The notes under the pieces are model-generated. The model was not told the origin of the DNA. It did not search any database and saw nothing but the letters and a program-made list of their open reading frames with translations. From contig CM067454.1 of the NCBI GenBank assembly GCA_034508935.3, forward strand, positions 30,752,758 to 30,816,757: a stretch of DNA of 64,000 nt, read 5' to 3'. Source of the DNA: Berghia stephanieae. Lineage: Eukaryota; Mollusca; Gastropoda; Nudibranchia; Aeolidiidae. This document shows, one piece after another, positions 44,791-56,700 of this stretch (position 1 is its first letter; every line of letters starts with the position of its first letter). The translations under genes were made by a program, and so were the position numbers.

Positions 44791-45099
44791 ATAATATTAC
44801 CTACTACTACGGTATAGATCTGAACAAATGTGTATGAAAGGTGCCAGACGAAAGAAGAAAGAAGAATAGAAGAAAATCAAAACCATCCCCAAAAATCAAG
44901 TCTACAGCCCAATATCTTTGACAGGCAAGGGGGGACAATTAACAAACTTTTCGGACTCTCAGAGAAAAGCTCTCATTGGGTGTAGATAACGAGTATTGAA
45001 AACGAACTCGACCGACAGCAAAAGGAATAAGTGATGTCCTGTCCTGGTGTCATTAGGTACATCACCCACGTTCAAGTCCCAGCATTGACGATTACAACA

Positions 45100-45860
45100 A
45101 GAGATGAAGTGAGTAGAAAAGTGCCAGAAGACAATAGAGAATAAAAATTTTCGCGGCGGTGGTGGGGTTTGAAGACCGCGGGTTCGCCACACAACCATCG
45201 CGAAGTTACTTGACCAGCAGTTAAGCTTAATAGCCAATATTCTCAACACAAACATATAACATAGAAACGATTAAGACATTGAGTATGCTCCGGTATATGG
45301 GGTGAATTTTTAATTCAGAAAAGTGAGTGGAGCAGGTACCTATAAGTGCCTTCTCCACTCACTTTCAGCATTGGCGATTATAATTTTTCTTTGATCTGGG
45401 TACAGCGTGGCTCAACGGTACGGTCTTTGCTTCAAGAGATGAGGTGAGTAGAAAAGTGCCAGAAGACAATAGAGAATAAAATTTTTCGCGGCGGTGGGGG
45501 TTTGAACCTGCGACCTTATTGGTACGACAACTCCGCCTGGCAGGTGAGAGCGTGGCTCTACCGTGTGAGCTATCCACGAATACAAAAAATATTCGTATCA
45601 AACTCAGGTCATTTCTAGAACTCTCTCTCACCCACTTCTGGAAATTGCGGGCTCGCTCGCCAACCAACCATCGCGAAGTTACTTGACCAGCAGTTAAGCT
45701 TAATAGCCAATATTCTCAACACAAACATATAACATAGAAACGATTGAGACATTGAGTATGCTCCGGTATAAGTGCCTGCTCCACTCACTTTCAGCATTGG
45801 CGATTATAATTTTTCTTTGATCTGGGTTCAGCGTGGCTCAGCGGTACGGTCTTTGATTCC
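45100..45860. repeat. Local duplication of a SINE-rich segment
   Basis: 45185-45431 and 45660-45857 match closely (catcgcgaagttacttgacc, taatagccaatattctcaac, ccactcactttcagcattgg). Each is preceded by a minus-strand family C SINE piece and followed by a family B head. Confidence 0.85.
45435..45595 (-). mobile_element. tRNA-derived SINE, family C
   Basis: On the minus strand: ggatagctcacacggtagagc (A box), cgcaggttcaaacccc (B box), then ggcacttttctactcacctc. A truncated copy lies at about 45108-45170. Confidence 0.82.
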
Positions 45861-46045
45861 TACCCGAAAGGTATCGAGTTCGATCACCCACCATTGCGCT
45901 GTGTGGCCTTGAGCAAGTCACCTCGCCTTAGCTCAATCTGCGGCGCTGCATGCACTGTGGCTGACGCCTGGGTTATTCCAGTCTTCCCTTGGAATAGACC
46001 CTAGAGACAAATTTCTCCTATGGGATGAATAAAGGGAATTTTATT
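45826..46045 (+). mobile_element. tRNA-derived SINE, family B, full length
   Basis: gcgtggctcagcggtacggt (A box), gagttcgatcaccc (B box) and the gggatgaataaagggaattt end. Confidence 0.92.
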
Positions 46046-47680
46046 ATTTTATTAATAAAACACTTTTGGTTTAATCAGCCCCCGCCTCGTATCTTTTTAA
46101 AAAATTATTTAAATGAGAGAGCAGACCCTTGATTATGATAGAACCTGGAAGGTGTACCTATATGAAATAGTGTCAGACAAAATAACCTAAACGTGTTGCA
46201 AGCGCTGTAAAACCATTAAAAGTATTAAACATTTTATGAGCTTTTTAGGTTATTTTATCTCAAATGTGACCCCACGCCTCGAAGCGGTATTAAGTCGGGA
46301 TTTGGAAAACGAAGAAAATCGTTTTTTAAAGTGGAAATGGTCAAAATAAGATTGGTCAGAAAGAAAGATACGATATAGTACAAGAAATTAGACCCCTAAA
46401 AATCAGCTTGCCCAGACTGGGGATCGAACTTCAGACCTCCTGATCACCAGTATTTTCTCAAAATATATATATTTTTTAAAAAGGGCAATAATTCAGAGTT
46501 ATGGCCTATGTGTCCTCCACCCCACCCCACCCCCCCACCCCCCTCCCCCCAATTGATGTGTGAGAAGTAAAACAACAAAACAAAACACCTTTTGAGAAGG
46601 AATTCTTCTATGAGGGTTTTCTGCTTCAGCTCCACCATTTCTTTCCAGTATGACACATTTATACGTAAAGTTCACAACTTGCTGTCGGCGTTTTGAAACG
46701 ACGAATCAACAATTCTCAGTTTTATTTTATGTTTAAATAAACAAATCTAATTTATCTTTAATGCATGGAAATATTATATCAAAATAGGCTACTCGTGAAC
46801 TTTGATAAACTAAAGAGAAAAGGAATGAGGAGAGAAGGAAGAGGAGAATCTATGGCAAAGGTCGGACTCGATGCCATCCAAAACATAAATAATTAAAATT
46901 CAAGGTTTAGACTATATCATCATTGAGTATTTCTCGTGTCCTCTTTTTTCCTCATCTCGACCGCTGGGCATTGTTTAATTTCCCTTTTAATGAATAAGTT
47001 TTATGCGAAAGTTAATTACACGAAGAGGACATAATATATTTTTGGAAGATTTTTAACGGGGGAACTACTTTCCGTTATGAGTTTCACCGTCAGTATTATT
47101 TTCCCCTTTTTTTCAATTTCAAGACGTCAAGGCCAAGCTTTCTTTAATTCACGTTGATGTCCTCCCTAAAAAAAAAGTAATTATAATCTATTGCATTGTG
47201 AACATGTTCAATTACCCTTTCTGATAGTGGTTGTCATTTAAACATCATTTGCTACTCTCAATACAATACACCGTACCGTGTATTTAACCCAACTAACTGA
47301 CTGGACAAATGGCTGGACTTCGACTTCGACTTGGACTTGGACTTGGACAGCTGAATTTTGCATGTGAAGTTGAGATTGAGATACTTAGCCCATTTATTAA
47401 ATTATAAATTTAATTACATTTATGATGCTAGAGGGAGAAATTTCATATGCCTTCGCCACTCATATTACAAAGTGCAACTGTAAATAAGCAATTACTCACA
47501 CTCACACTCACATTCATTGATGAATTTTCTTCACGTTATCAATCATTATTATCGTTCAGAATTCAGAAAGGCCCATGTCCAAGAAAGTGAAAGATGTGTA
47601 GTGACTACCGTGATTGCCAGAACTCGGTATTCTGGCTGTAGGACTCCATGGCTAGGATGGGTCCAGATGGCCGGTGAATC
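46046..47680. other. Gene-free stretch
   Basis: Contains a family D tail fragment (about 46185-46225), a minus-strand tRNA-like B box (tggggatcgaacttc, about 46418), a C-rich/G-rich patch (46515-46550) and a short hexamer run (gacttggacttggac, about 47325-47347). No exon recognised. Confidence 0.45.
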
Positions 47681-47790
47681 ACGGAATTACTGAGTTAAAA
47701 CTAGATATTAACGCTGTGATTATCCCCAGACACCTGTCTGGGGATAACGAATTTTCATTATCCCCAGACGCATATTTGAAACTCCGCTCT
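47681..47790. repeat. Palindromic repeat cluster, copy 1
   Basis: ttatccccagacacctgtctggggataa (about 47719-47746) is a near-perfect inverted repeat with a 2-base centre, followed by cgaatttt and another half unit attatccccagacg. The same block recurs inverted and longer at 49740-49870. Confidence 0.85.
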
Positions 47791-47944
47791 TTTAAACAAT
47801 TATCCACATTCCAGAATATGGAATGTTTCCAGATGCACATAGAAATAAGGAAAGTTAATAAAATATCTATAAAAAACAAAAACATAAAATTAACCAACAT
47901 TAAAATCAGTTGTTACTACATATACACAATATGCGTCGACTTCG

Positions 47945-48040
47945 AAGTGGGTGTCATGGCCGAATGGTTTAGTCGTCTGCCCTGGAGGTTTGACCATAAT
48001 CGACGTTGTGGGTTCGAATCCTGGTAACGTCACTTTTTTT
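47945..48040 (+). mobile_element. tRNA-like SINE head (Leu/Ser type)
   Basis: catggccgaatggtttagtc (A box) and tgtgggttcgaatcctgg (B box) with an oligo-T after cgtcac. The acceptor stem halves pair poorly, so it is not a functional tRNA by eye. Confidence 0.55.
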
Positions 48041-48129
48041 TTTTTTAAATTCCGTCTTCTTTTTACAGAACGTTGAAAGGGATAAATGTCCCATCCATCC
48101 TCCCCCCCACCTCTTTTTTTTTATTATTA

Positions 48130-48140
48130 AACTCTCTCTC

Positions 48141-48178
<38 letters not shown>

Positions 48179-48240
48179 ATTTCTCTCTCTCTCCTCTCTC
48201 TCCTCTCTCCTCTCCTCTCCTCTCTCTCTATCGTGTTTTT
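48130..48240. repeat. (CT)n microsatellite
   Basis: CT/CTC units, impure. Confidence 0.95.
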
Positions 48241-48552
48241 TTTTCTAGTTTCTAGCAAATATATTCGTCCCCACTCCGATCTCAAATAGTGTCTAAAAAG
48301 AATAAATAATTAAAAAGCAAACAAACAGAAATATTCAGAGAGCGACCAAATGGTCAGATAGAGGAGAAAAAAACAATAATTGTTTTAAAAATAAAAACAA
48401 TAATTGTTTTAAAAATAAAAACAATTTAAGAAATTCATGCTCAGAAACGGAACATTTACATAAAGGTTTAGCAAACAAAAAACTCTAAGGCTTAGGTCAA
48501 AATATAAAAAAAAAGAAAAAGAGAGATTTCCCTCGGAGCAGGGAATAGTGTT

Positions 48553-48576
48553 AACAATAATAATAATAATAATAAT

Positions 48577-48624
<48 letters not shown>

Positions 48625-48752
48625 TAATAATAATAAAATAATAAAATAATAATAATAGTAATAGTATGATAATAAGAGTATTAATAATAAAAATAATACT
48701 ATTATTAATAATGATTATGATGGTAATAGTAATAATAATAACAAATATTACA

Positions 48753-48789
<37 letters not shown>

Positions 48790-48815
48790 TGTTATTATTA
48801 TTATTATTATTATAT
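48553..48815. repeat. (AAT)n ... (ATT)n inverted microsatellite pair
   Basis: AAT units (48555-48660) and ATT units (about 48752-48812) are reverse complements separated by about 90 bp. The region could form a large hairpin. Confidence 0.92.
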
Positions 48816-48819
48816 CATT

Positions 48820-49735
48820 GACCAAAACAAAAAAAAACAATAATAGATCTAGAGCAAATTAAATAATGAAATAATATTATCGGAGAAATAAAAAATTCAA
48901 CTGATTAAAAAAAAACTCTTGCTCGGAACTCGGAACAAAAGTGAAAACAATGAAAATCAATTGGGAAGAAAGAAAGAAAAGTAAAAAAAAAAAATGAGTG
49001 GGGGGGGGGGGGGGGGGTCGCGACTGGGTCAAATCTGTGCAGCTAAAAGGAGTAAAATGAAAGGTGGCCTTACCCACTGAGCTGCCTATCCCCACCGCTA
49101 TCGGAATATTTTAAACTCATATATGAGCTAAACATATTTCCACCATTTTTGCTTCCTTGTTTTGGTAGTTATTTTCATCTCTGATTCGAATAAAAATATG
49201 TTGTTAGATCTAGTTTTGTGGACGTGTGATACTAAATTGTATTGTCTTGTGCGAAGCAGACAGGAAAATAACAGGTGTGGGCTTTGGGGCGAACAACACC
49301 ATGGCCTAGGAATTCGTCCGCGACATAAAAATTATTCCCAGTCGTCCCCAAAATTGTGGCCAGAATGAGCAAATTATAGAAACAAGAGATGATCAATAAA
49401 GTTAACAGGTAGGTAGGTAATGAAAATTTAAATGGTTGGTGGACTATGAACAGATTTGATGATTAACAACTTTCTTCCTGGTTGAAAATAAAAAGTCGAA
49501 TTGCCAGTTTGACGTTTTCAGATCAAAGTAACAAAAGAAATTTCATTGATCCATTTGCTTTAAAATATTTTTTTTTAAAAGAGCTGGATTTGACATTTGA
49601 TCACTATTTACTTTCATCTTGTGTTAAATATCACTTGATATATTAACTGTTTTGGGACACAACCACTAGTATTTTTTCCAGAATATTTGGTATTTTTCAC
49701 GCCTAGTTTGGCATTTTGCATAAAATCTTTCTGCC
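48820..49735. other. Gene-free stretch
   Basis: Poly-G run at about 49000-49017. A minus-strand tRNA-like A box (cccactgagctgcctatcc) lies at 49074-49092. No exon recognised. Confidence 0.4.
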
Positions 49736-49739
49736 CACT

Positions 49740-49870
49740 TGCTACATGCGTCTGGGGATAGTATCCCCAGACAGGTGTCTGGGGATAACAATAATTGGTT
49801 ATCCCCAGACACCTGTCTGGGGATAACGAATTTTTATTATCCCCAGACAGGCGTCTGGGAATAATGACAG
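49740..49870. repeat. Palindromic repeat cluster, copy 2
   Basis: Within 130 bp: tctggggata-g-tatccccaga (perfect), gtgtctggggataac, ttatccccagacacc-tgtctggggataa and attatccccagacaggcgtctgggaataat. At least six half-units alternate in orientation. Confidence 0.9.
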
Positions 49871-50231
49871 CCAGATATTAAATAGATAAAGTTAAAGTAT
49901 AAAAATATAGCTTACCCTGAATCTAGGCGTATGGTATGGAAGGAAGGAGTGTCAGAAGGTTTTACGTCTGTTGTATAGGGGTAAGTGAATGTAGAGAGTG
50001 AAGTGTCCAGAAGTAAGTGTCGTCTAAGAGTGTGGAAAGTGCGTCGTCTGTTGTATCGAAGTGTATGGCTTGAAGTGTAGGAGTAAGTGTACAGTAGGTA
50101 AGTGTGTGTATCGAGAGGTCCACTCGGCTTTATATGAGCTGGGTCAACTCGGGACGAGGCAGAGCGGAAGTAGGAATGACCATTGCCAAGGTCACTAGCC
50201 GTACGATTGTTTACGGCTAGAGATCCCTACA
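49865..50231 (-). mobile_element. LTR-like block (possible solo LTR), weak
   Basis: Read on the minus strand it starts tgtagggatc, has a TATA-like catataaagcc followed by an acacttac-rich stretch, and ends ...tgtca. Flanking target duplication is not evident. If real it is a fossil of a Gypsy-type element with no internal part here. Confidence 0.3.
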
Positions 50232-50403
50232 GATGCAAATAAAACCTCTGCCTCTATCCAATCCACGACATTGATGGGCTTACATCATGACGTAACTATA
50301 ATACTCTAGTCGGCCAGGGCTTACATTTATATTTCCAGTCAAGTTTAAGTTGTGTAGCCATCTTGGTTAATTACATCTGAGTTTTGTTGACCGGTTTTCC
50401 CAA

Positions 50404-51671
50404 CGCAGTGGCTATTTTTACAGTCCGGTAAAGATGATTCTCGGGGCTATTTTTACAGTCCCGTAAAGATGGTTCTCGGGGCTATTTTTACAGTCCCGTA
50501 AAGATGGTTCTCGGGGCTATTTTTACAGTCCCGTAAAGACGGTTCTCATGGCTATTTTTACGGCGTTGATGCGATTCTGTTCAATTATCCGCATAGTTAT
50601 AGATTATCATCTTTTTGCAGTATTCACAAAACTTCACATATCATTTCTCCCGATATTTAGATGTACAGATCTAGAGGCGGTGAATGAAAGCAAAATTAAT
50701 TTCATTTAACATATTTAGATCTAAGGCTAAAACTAAAATTAACAAACAATTAATGTAAAGTCAATTCTCTTAGCGATTTTTACGGAACTGTCATTTTTAT
50801 TACATATAATTTTTTTTTTTTTTTTTTTTTGCATAAGTTATGTTTGCAGTACAGAACAGCCCGTTTTCTATCATCAGTGGGCAGGTTAGGTTGTATGTCT
50901 TGATTTTTTTTCTGTCAAACATACATAATATAGATCTATTATCAAACACTGAAAGTATATATTTAGTTCCTGCTTGAGTCGACACCCTCAAGATATAATA
51001 CTTTACAGGTTGGCTTTTGTTTACACTTTACCAGTATAACCAGTCAGGAAGGACTAACGGTTTATACAATTTTAAAAGACGTAGACGTCTAACATTCAGG
51101 GTGCAGTCTTCTCACGTGAGAGTGGGTTTGAATCCAATTTCAGAAAAGAGGCCGTTCACAAACCAATTGGACACATTTTGACCATAATTTTAGAACCCCC
51201 CCCCCCCCACCTCCCAACCATATTGTGGACAAATGACTACCCCCCATGTGGATGTCCATGGTAAAGATGCACATTGCGAAACACCTCATGCTTAAATATT
51301 GTTCTTTTGAATAATATTTTTTTTTAAAAAGAAAGTAAATAATGATGATTCTACCATGGGCGGTCATGATCCAAAAGAATAGAGGTGCCCAAGACTGATC
51401 CTCATTGGGGCGCTGAGGTGGAGAGGGCCTTTTACTTTGGTCCCACCATCGCGTTGCTCCTACTCCTTTACCGATTGACCAAGTGTTTGTTCCGACCAGA
51501 CAAGAGTGGTCGCTGTATTGCTCCTCCCTTCCCAGTTAGGAGGTTGTTTTATTGTTCTCCGCCAAAGCGGTGTTCACCTTGTGGTCAGACCCCTCTGCCT
51601 AGGCTTTGAGGTACCACTAGGGAAAGAGATAGATAGAGAAAAAGAGAAAGGAAAAAGAGAGAGAGAGAAAA

Positions 51672-51741
<70 letters not shown>

Positions 51742-51894
51742 TAGAAAAAGAAAGAGATTGGGAAAGAATGAAAGAAAGAGAGGGAGAGAGAGAGAGAAAA
51801 TGAGAGATAGGGAAAGAAAGAAAGAAAGGGATAGAGAAAGAATGAAAGAAAGAGTGAGAGAGAGAGAAACAAAGAAAGAATGTAGAAAGACCGG

Positions 51895-51926
<32 letters not shown>

Positions 51927-52303
51927 AGAAATAGAGAAAGAAAGAGATTGGGAAAGAATGAAAGAAAGAAAGAGGGAGAGAGATAGAAAAAAAGAGAAAG
52001 TAAAAAGAAAGAGAGAAGAGAGAGAAAGAGAAAGAAAGAAAGACATAGAGAAAGAATGAAAGAAAGAGAGAGAGAGAGACTGCTAACTCGCCGCACCTGA
52101 ACGAAGTGAGTGAGAGTTTTAGAGCTAATGGCGTCTACTCAGCCAATCTGTTACTATTTATAAATCTATTACCGCAACGCCGTAAAAATAGCCACCAGAA
52201 CCGTCTTTACGGGACTGTAAAAATAGCCCCGAGAACCATCTTTACGGACTGTAAAAATAGCCCCGAGAACCATCTTTACGGGACTGTAAAAATAGCCACT
52301 GCG
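50404..52303. mobile_element. MULE-like DNA transposon with tandem-repeat inverted ends, 1.9 kb, non-autonomous
   Basis: Both ends start cgcagtggctatttttacag (right end inverted). They are flanked by 9-bp direct repeats with one mismatch (ttttcccaa at 50395-50403, tttccccaa at 52304-52312). Each terminus is an array of a 35-bp unit, about 4.5 units on the left (50410-50562) and 3.5 on the right (52178-52303). A 9-bp target duplication with long complex inverted ends is typical of Mutator-like elements. No transposase frame is seen inside. The interior holds a tRNA-like fragment (about 51110) and a large GA microsatellite. Confidence 0.85.
51610..52078. repeat. (GA)n-rich microsatellite inside the MULE-like element
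   Basis: GA, GAAA and GGGA units for about 470 bp. The Arg/Glu and Ser/Leu frames on both strands are artefacts. Confidence 0.95.
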
Positions 52304-52380
52304 TTTCCCCAATATATTAATTTGTAATCAAACTCAAACTTAACTTTAACTACCCTCTTGTCTTGTCTTTGTCAACTTTC

Positions 52381-52887
52381 TGGGTGGGGTTCCTGAACTC
52401 CCATAGTGGGCAGGGGGTACAAACTGTGTCTTCTACCCCCTTATATCTGTTTTCCAACATGCATTCTGTCTTTGTCTTGGAATGAGATTACTTGGTTTTG
52501 TCCTGGCCCTGGCCAGAGTTCTGGCTGGGAGGGAAACAGTCAAATGCATAGTTATTGTTTTGGGAGATGATATTTTTTTTTCCTTCTAAATCATCTCTCT
52601 GTTATGTATTATTATATTTGTTATTTTGAATGTATAATGTAAGCATTTGAGTGTATTCCTCTTTGTTGGATTTTGTGCTTGTGTCCGGATGAGACTTATA
52701 GGTGACCTCAAACTTTGATGGTGTGCTCTTGGAATCTACATCTAATCCCTATTTGTTCCCAGTTCCCCTATGTCTTACTTGGTGCTTTATTTGTAATTCT
52801 AGAACTTTTTACTATCCCATTTTCTTCCTTTTTACTGGCGCTGTTGTAACCTAAATGTGCCGTAAAACCATTAAAAACAAAAAAACA
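52381..52887 (+). mobile_element. Family D retroposon, 507 bp, flanked by 13-bp target duplication
   Basis: Head tgggtggggttcctgaac, tail actggcgctgttgtaacc...gccgtaaaaccattaaaaac. Flanked by tttgtcaactttc at 52368-52380 and 52888-52900, a perfect match. Confidence 0.93.
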
Positions 52888-52900
52888 TTTGTCAACTTTC

Positions 52901-53280
52901 AGTCCAGTCCAGTTGTCAAAGATGTTGTTTCACGACTGGGAGGTACTGAGTTCCGACTGTCACCAATGTCATTTCTTAAATGTTCCATTTTTACTCTTGT
53001 GTATCCATGTTTGCTATTATTTCATTTTGTTGTTGATTGATCGCTAATAAAGGTTGGTATATTTTGATTGTTTTTGTGGCATAACTTCCCAAAGTCGTCG
53101 TTCCCCCCCCCCCCCCCGTTTTGTTTTATTAATTTTTGCTATTAAAACAGAATAAGTGGCATAATTTCAGTCTCTGCAGATTCATAAGGAAGTGGTATTT
53201 TTGTGGAAATGCCCCTTGTAACTTGAATGTAATTATGTATTTCATTTAAATCAATTTTCTTTATTTCTATAATCAAATAG
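52901..53280. other. Upstream of the zinc-finger gene
   Basis: No exon seen. Poly-C run at about 53104-53117. A splice acceptor (ataatcaaatag) ends at 53280, so a 5' non-coding exon must lie further upstream. Confidence 0.45.
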
Positions 53281-53747
53281 GCGAGAAAGGAAGATTTTCA
53301 ACACCCAACGATAATCAATGATAAACTTTGAAAATGGAGGAAAGCATGGAATCCCCACCACTCCCATTACCGTCGAAGTCAAAGCCTGACAATAATTCTC
53401 ATTCATATGACTTTGTAGTGAAAAAAGAGCCCGAAGGGGATGACGATTATGATACAAACGCTACATTTACCACTGTTGCCACCAATCAGAAGAATTTTGA
53501 ACAAATTGATAGCACTCCTACTCAGATTCAACACAATGGTTTGCCAGTAGAAAGCCCCATGGCAGCAGATGAATTAAAACCAGCTGCTGCTGAAGAACCA
53601 CAAGCGTGCCAATGGAATGACAGTGAGCAAGCCATTAAGAAGGAGAAATTAGACGACACTTGTTGTTTCCAGAGTCAGGATGAAAAAGATAAGACTTTAG
53701 AAGGATTGACTGACAATACGAGAGATGAAAAGTTTTTGATGAAAAAG
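53281..53747 (+). CDS. Zinc-finger gene exon 1 of the coding part (5' UTR 53281-53333)
   Basis: Exon runs from acceptor aaatag to donor gtttgt; the coding part starts at 53334. It encodes 138 residues, acidic and Ser/Pro/Gln-rich, ending KFLMKK in phase 0. The second SUMO-type motif is AIKKEKLDD. Confidence 0.9.
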
Positions 53748-56700
53748 GTTTGTATTTTTTTTTTTGATCTTTTTTACTTCCACTTTCATCCTAATGATTT
53801 ACAAGAAAATATTGCTCTTGGATCTACCTCTGAACTCTGTTGAACATGTCCCCTAGTTGCTTGTTAGCTTGATCTAAGTCTTTTAAATATTCTATAACGA
53901 ATTTTGAAAATTTTTGGTGAAGAAAAAATCTCACTTTAATGTCAATTCAATGACGAACTTGGACTTCATCTAATCTGAGATAGATTTTAGTTAATTTGTG
54001 CTGCTATGCGGTCTAGTGGTATGACACTAGCCTTTGTGAAGGTCCAGGGTTTGAGTCCTGCTCTGAGCAGCACATAGTTGAGTCTTTGGAAAAGGCCCTT
54101 TACTCATATATTATATCACCGTACTCAGGTGTAAAATGTGTACCTGGTCGTTAACAGCATTATCTCGTCAGAAAAAAAAAATGTAATATTGCATAACAGG
54201 CGTTATGTCTCGTTTTATATGTTAACTGTGGCTCTTGGCTAAGGACTCTTGTAAAGCGCTTTGAGCACGTAAAGTGGATACTGCGATGTATAAATGATCA
54301 AGTTTAGTACTTATAGATAGTTTGAAGTTGACATCACTCAGGTCTTTGTTATTACTTTTTGCCATCCACGTTTAGAGTAATTCTCAATAAACCGTATTAA
54401 CCAGACTATAAACGTTCATGGTTACACACAGTTTTATGTGTCGGTCCTTTATACTTCTGGATGGCAATGTTGTGAGCTTCTTAGCCAAGCGCATTCTATC
54501 TATACTTACTACCATAGTCTTATACTGCCAAATATATCCTGGCATCCATTCATGTTGGCATTCTGAGGTTTTACTGCCGTTTTGATGTAATGAGGATGAA
54601 TATTTCATTCTTGTTTTTCCAGGATTACCTTACCAACCACACAAGTCCCACATCTATCCCTGGACCTTTTGTGAGTGGCACATTTGGAGAATTCAGATCT
54701 CGTCGTTTTATCAACTATGACAAAGGTATTTATATGGTAAAATAGATCGGGTTCACTCTCAGTTTTAAAGCCTATGATTATAGGGCTAGTACAAAATTCA
54801 AATATGATGTCATTTTAAAATTAATTTTTGTTGCATAACGTTTGGAAAATTTTTTTTTTTTTTTTTAAATTTTATTTTGGGGGGGGGGGGGGAGTTATTT
54901 TGTGGGTTTTTTTTTTTTTTAAATTTCAGTTTACTTTAGATGGTAAATTGTTCGAAGTCATTTATTAATCTCTTCAAACAATTTACAATATAGGATAAAC
55001 TAAATTAAATCAAACAGAAAGAAAAACAACTTTTTCAAACGTTATAAAACAAAAGCTATTTTAAAATGTCAATTGTACTGTTGTTATAATTATTTATGGT
55101 GGGTTGTTAGTTTTAAAAACTCATAACATCAGTCACTCGGATATAACGTACCAACACACGACACTATGTGTAACTTTAAACGTTTATAGTCTGATTAATG
55201 CTATTGAGTGAATACTTCTCATATAAAATGGCCGGCTAAAAACAGTAACAAAGAGCTGAGTGGCGTCAATTTCATTCTATCCATATACAGTCCCGTCTCT
55301 CCAATCCGGACACCTCTGTTCTTATAATATAATTTTGTCCGGATTACAGAGACATCCGGATACTGGAATCAGTCCCTAAGGCTAAAGTGTACAAATGAAG
55401 AAGAAGAAAACTCCCCAGGCAACTGGTCCTGATAGTGGAGACATCTGGATTGTGGAGTTCCAGATTAGAGAGAACTGACTGTACTTATGTTAATTCTATA
55501 ATTATTTTATGTTGTTAATCTGTCATTTTAAATATCCTACAAATTTGGGGTGAACAAGTGTTCAATGATTAGATAATTTCTTAAATAATTTGAAATGTAA
55601 ATGTTGCTGCTCGAAGCTCGAAGACATAAATAACAATGTGAAATTGAATGTAAGCTTCAATTGCATATACGAAAACAGATAAAATGGACGTTTCGGGTTT
55701 ATTTCCCCTTTATCAACAAAACAGGATAATGAAACACTAAAAAAAAATAAAAAAATATTCATCTTAACAATGCCACTACCACATTATCTCATTCATCGTA
55801 TTTGGTTGAAAAAGGGGAAACCTGGAACAGCCATTTTATCTGTTTTCGTATATTCAATTGAAGCTTACAATCAATTTCACATTGTTATTTATTTCTTCGA
55901 GCTTCGAGGAGCAACATTTACATTATGATTTACTACACACACACAGGCACAATGTAAAAAATTGGTATAATAAAGTTTTTGTCAAGTGTATTTTAATGTT
56001 CTTGATGACTAGAATTGCATCTCATATGATCACAATGTCAGATAATTATTGAGCATGTGGCCTGTGATTTATGAGGTGATGATGGTAGTTGACAGTAAGC
56101 TCTGGCTCTCCTCAGGAAAGGCAGTTCCCGTTTATCAAATCCCGTCTCTCGGCTCAGGTGTCAACAATTATTAGTATTTGGTTACAGGTTGTGATAGGAA
56201 TTTATAAAGTACTCGTATGTCAAGTGTATGCAAATGCCTGAATGGTTTCAAATTATTCCCATGCTACTCAACCTAATCAAGTTCTTCTAACATCAGAGGC
56301 CATTGAGAGTAGATTTTGCCTCAAAAGGCTAGCGATACTATTATCCGTCAGAGGGCTGAAATTTAACCCTCTTGAGTATTCTTGAGCCCTGATCAAACAA
56401 ATTTTATTACTCAATGGCCAATTCATGTGAATTCAATAAAGTTTCATAGGGTTTGTTTGTGGTTTTTTTTTGCTGTTGCTGCTAAAATTATTTTTTGTTT
56501 TTGTTTTTTTCTTTTGATAAGATATTTTCCTCATCACCTAAACAGAAGTGACATTTACTTTAGTAAGGGGTAGTTTGATTGCCTTTAATTTGATTTAATC
56601 TTGTTATAAAATGTCCATTAAATTGTTGTTGTGTATAAGATTGGATCATTTGAGAGTGAAAAATACATTTTATTATAGAATGTCATTGATAACTTTGCAA

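Noticed and set aside
47950-48033. Functional tRNA gene with oligo-T terminator
   Set aside because: Acceptor stem has two or more mismatches; treated as SINE-like.
49162-49368. 68-residue frame with a possible retroelement flavour
   Set aside because: No motif I can name; no supporting splice sites or second copy.
51506-52096. Arg/Glu-rich and Ser/Leu-rich frames
   Set aside because: Translation of the GA microsatellite inside the MULE-like element.
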